From positions 1 through 5,827 of the forward strand of contig JAQCNR010000429.1 of assembly GCA_028274925.1 (NCBI GenBank): a DNA stretch of 5,827 nt. The letters are read 5' to 3'. The position numbers and the translations under genes were made by a program. How positions within the stretch are numbered: the stretch's first letter is position 1; each line of letters starts with the position of its first letter. This DNA is from Halovenus sp. Its GTDB lineage: Archaea > Halobacteriota > Halobacteria > Halobacteriales > Haloarculaceae. Below are positions 4,969 through 5,827 of the stretch, in pieces. The notes under the pieces are model-generated. The model searched no databases and was not told the DNA's origin. It saw nothing but the letters and a program-made list of their open reading frames with translations.

Positions 4969-5827
4969 TTACGCGATTCTGTCGATGGTCATATAGGTGT
5001 AAGGTTCACCGACACGGAGGTCGGCTGAGTTGTCTGACTCATTTCCAACCTCCACGTTGACTCTGTCGCCGTAGCTGAGATCAAGGGTTTTCTCTACCGA
5101 GGGGTTCGGGAAGGCCGCCAGACCGTCCGGTAGCTGTTGGTTGAAAGCCTTGTCCGTATCGTTGACTTGGATTCGTAAGTTCGCGAAGGCACCGTCCGCT
5201 TCAAGCACGGCCGACGCTGTGACTCTGTAGCGGCCGTCCGCCGGAACGGGAAACTCGCCGAGTGAGGTATCGTAGTTGCCCCAGTCGTCGTAGCGAACTT
5301 GGTCGAACTCGATTACTCGGGAACTATTGGCCGAGACGGTCAGTGGGTCCGACAAGTACACCGAAATGCCAGAGTCCTCGATCGAGCGCTCGGTAGCTTC
5401 AATCGTTCCCTCGACTTTAGCGCCATCGAAGGAGTACAGGCCGTATCCATCGGACGATTCGGCAGATCCAACGACACCGTGAGAACTCCCAGAAGAGCTA
5501 CTGGCGTGACCGACAACGCCCGCTCCTTGACCGGACTCGCTTAGTCCGTAGACACCGACAGTCTCGCCGGACCCTGCCGTTGCCTTCCCGTATACTCCGG
5601 AGGCGCTATCGCTGGACGACTGTGTTTCCCCGACGATGCCGACAGTCACGCCGGAGTCGGCCGTCGCCTCGCCGTAGACACCTCGACCGTCGGTCGACCT
5701 GCTGACCCCCCAGACTCCTCTCGTTTCGCCAGTTCCGGTCGCTTTTCCTTTCACTCCCGCGGGGTACGTTCCCGCGCTGGCATCCGCATCAGCGACCGTC
5801 GTTCCATTCACGCCGTATGTCTCGGCA
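4969..5827 (-). CDS. Gly-Val-Tyr-Gly repeat protein with C-terminal C1q/TNF-like jelly roll, N-terminus beyond window
   Basis: The frame is open through the right edge, so the start is unseen; the in-frame GTG at 5811 lies inside the repeats and is not a convincing start. Residues are numbered from that GTG. Positions 1-125 hold about four to five imperfect units of 25-28 residues. Each unit contains two short glycine turns: GVWG and GVYGEATA (32-51), GIVG and GVYGKATA (58-79), GVYG and GVVGHAS (86-104), then GVVG (112-115). Each unit ends in a Ser/Thr/Gly-rich link. Residues 148-280 resemble a C1q/TNF-like jelly roll: GISVYLSD, then VIEFDQVRYDDWGNYD, GEFPVPADGRYRV and final YTYMTIDRIA. Such repeat-plus-jelly-roll proteins occur in haloarchaea as predicted surface proteins and in viruses as tail or spike fibres, often trimeric. 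No membrane segment is visible. The exact role is unknown; the link to a mobile element rests only on the nearby tRNA duplicate. Confidence 0.65.
   Translation of the reverse strand, partial: AETYGVNGTTVADADASAGTYPAGVKGKATGTGETRGVWGVSRSTDGRGVYGEATADSGVTVGIVGETQSSSDSASGVYGKATAGSGETVGVYGLSESGQGAGVVGHASSSSGSSHGVVGSAESSDGYGLYSFDGAKVEGTIEATERSIEDSGISVYLSDPLTVSANSSRVIEFDQVRYDDWGNYDTSLGEFPVPADGRYRVTASAVLEADGAFANLRIQVNDTDKAFNQQLPDGLAAFPNPSVEKTLDLSYGDRVNVEVGNESDNSADLRVGEPYTYMTIDRIA

Noticed and set aside
4869..5060. 63-codon + strand frame after the tRNA region
   Set aside because: TTG start, Arg-rich content, half of it antisense to the repeat protein, no promoter or domain.

Overview
The window reads as chromosomal DNA of a haloarchaeon (class Halobacteria). 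The proteins are acidic and the coding DNA is GC-rich. The gene set is typical of halophilic archaea: an APC permease followed by a UspA protein, archaeal RIO1 kinase, FxsA and an archaeal-style tRNA without encoded CCA. Start codons sit about 25-35 bases after TTTAA- or TTTTT-type TATA boxes, as expected for leaderless transcripts. I cannot name the genus from the sequence.

Layout, left to right. (1) Bases 1-1212 are most of an insertion sequence of the IS200/IS605 superfamily carrying only tnpB on the minus strand; the tnpB 3' end lies off the left edge. (2) The element abuts the 3' two-thirds of an APC amino-acid permease gene (1213-2118), so the permease has lost transmembrane helices 1-4 and is a pseudogene. 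(3) Overlapping it by one base is an intact tandem UspA-domain gene (2118-2816), presumably the permease's regulatory partner. (4) A short intergenic spacer with a hairpin, a direct repeat and a promoter leads to rio1 (2992-3852), the ribosome-biogenesis kinase, followed 48 bases later by fxsA (3901-4434), a small membrane protein. (5) tRNA-Ile(GAU) lies at 4501-4574. (6) Bases 4575-4968 hold no gene but contain a 26-base duplicate of the tRNA 3' end (24/26 identical), an inverted copy of the T-arm and weaker echoes of both; the GC content is lower. This looks like a used tRNA integration site. (7) From the right edge, on the minus strand, comes the C-terminal part of a repeat protein with Gly-Val-Tyr-Gly repeats and a C1q/TNF-like jelly-roll domain, a design common in surface adhesins and viral fibres.

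Taken together, a conserved housekeeping core (rio1, fxsA, tRNA-Ile) is flanked by two mobile-DNA scars: a tnpB-only element that has broken a permease-Usp operon on the left, and a tRNA-anchored junction next to a possible virus-derived or surface-protein gene on the right. Nothing here is clearly a new system. The most interesting parts are the tRNA-derived repeat block, the precise IS/permease junction with a possible TnpB target motif, and the repeat/jelly-roll protein.
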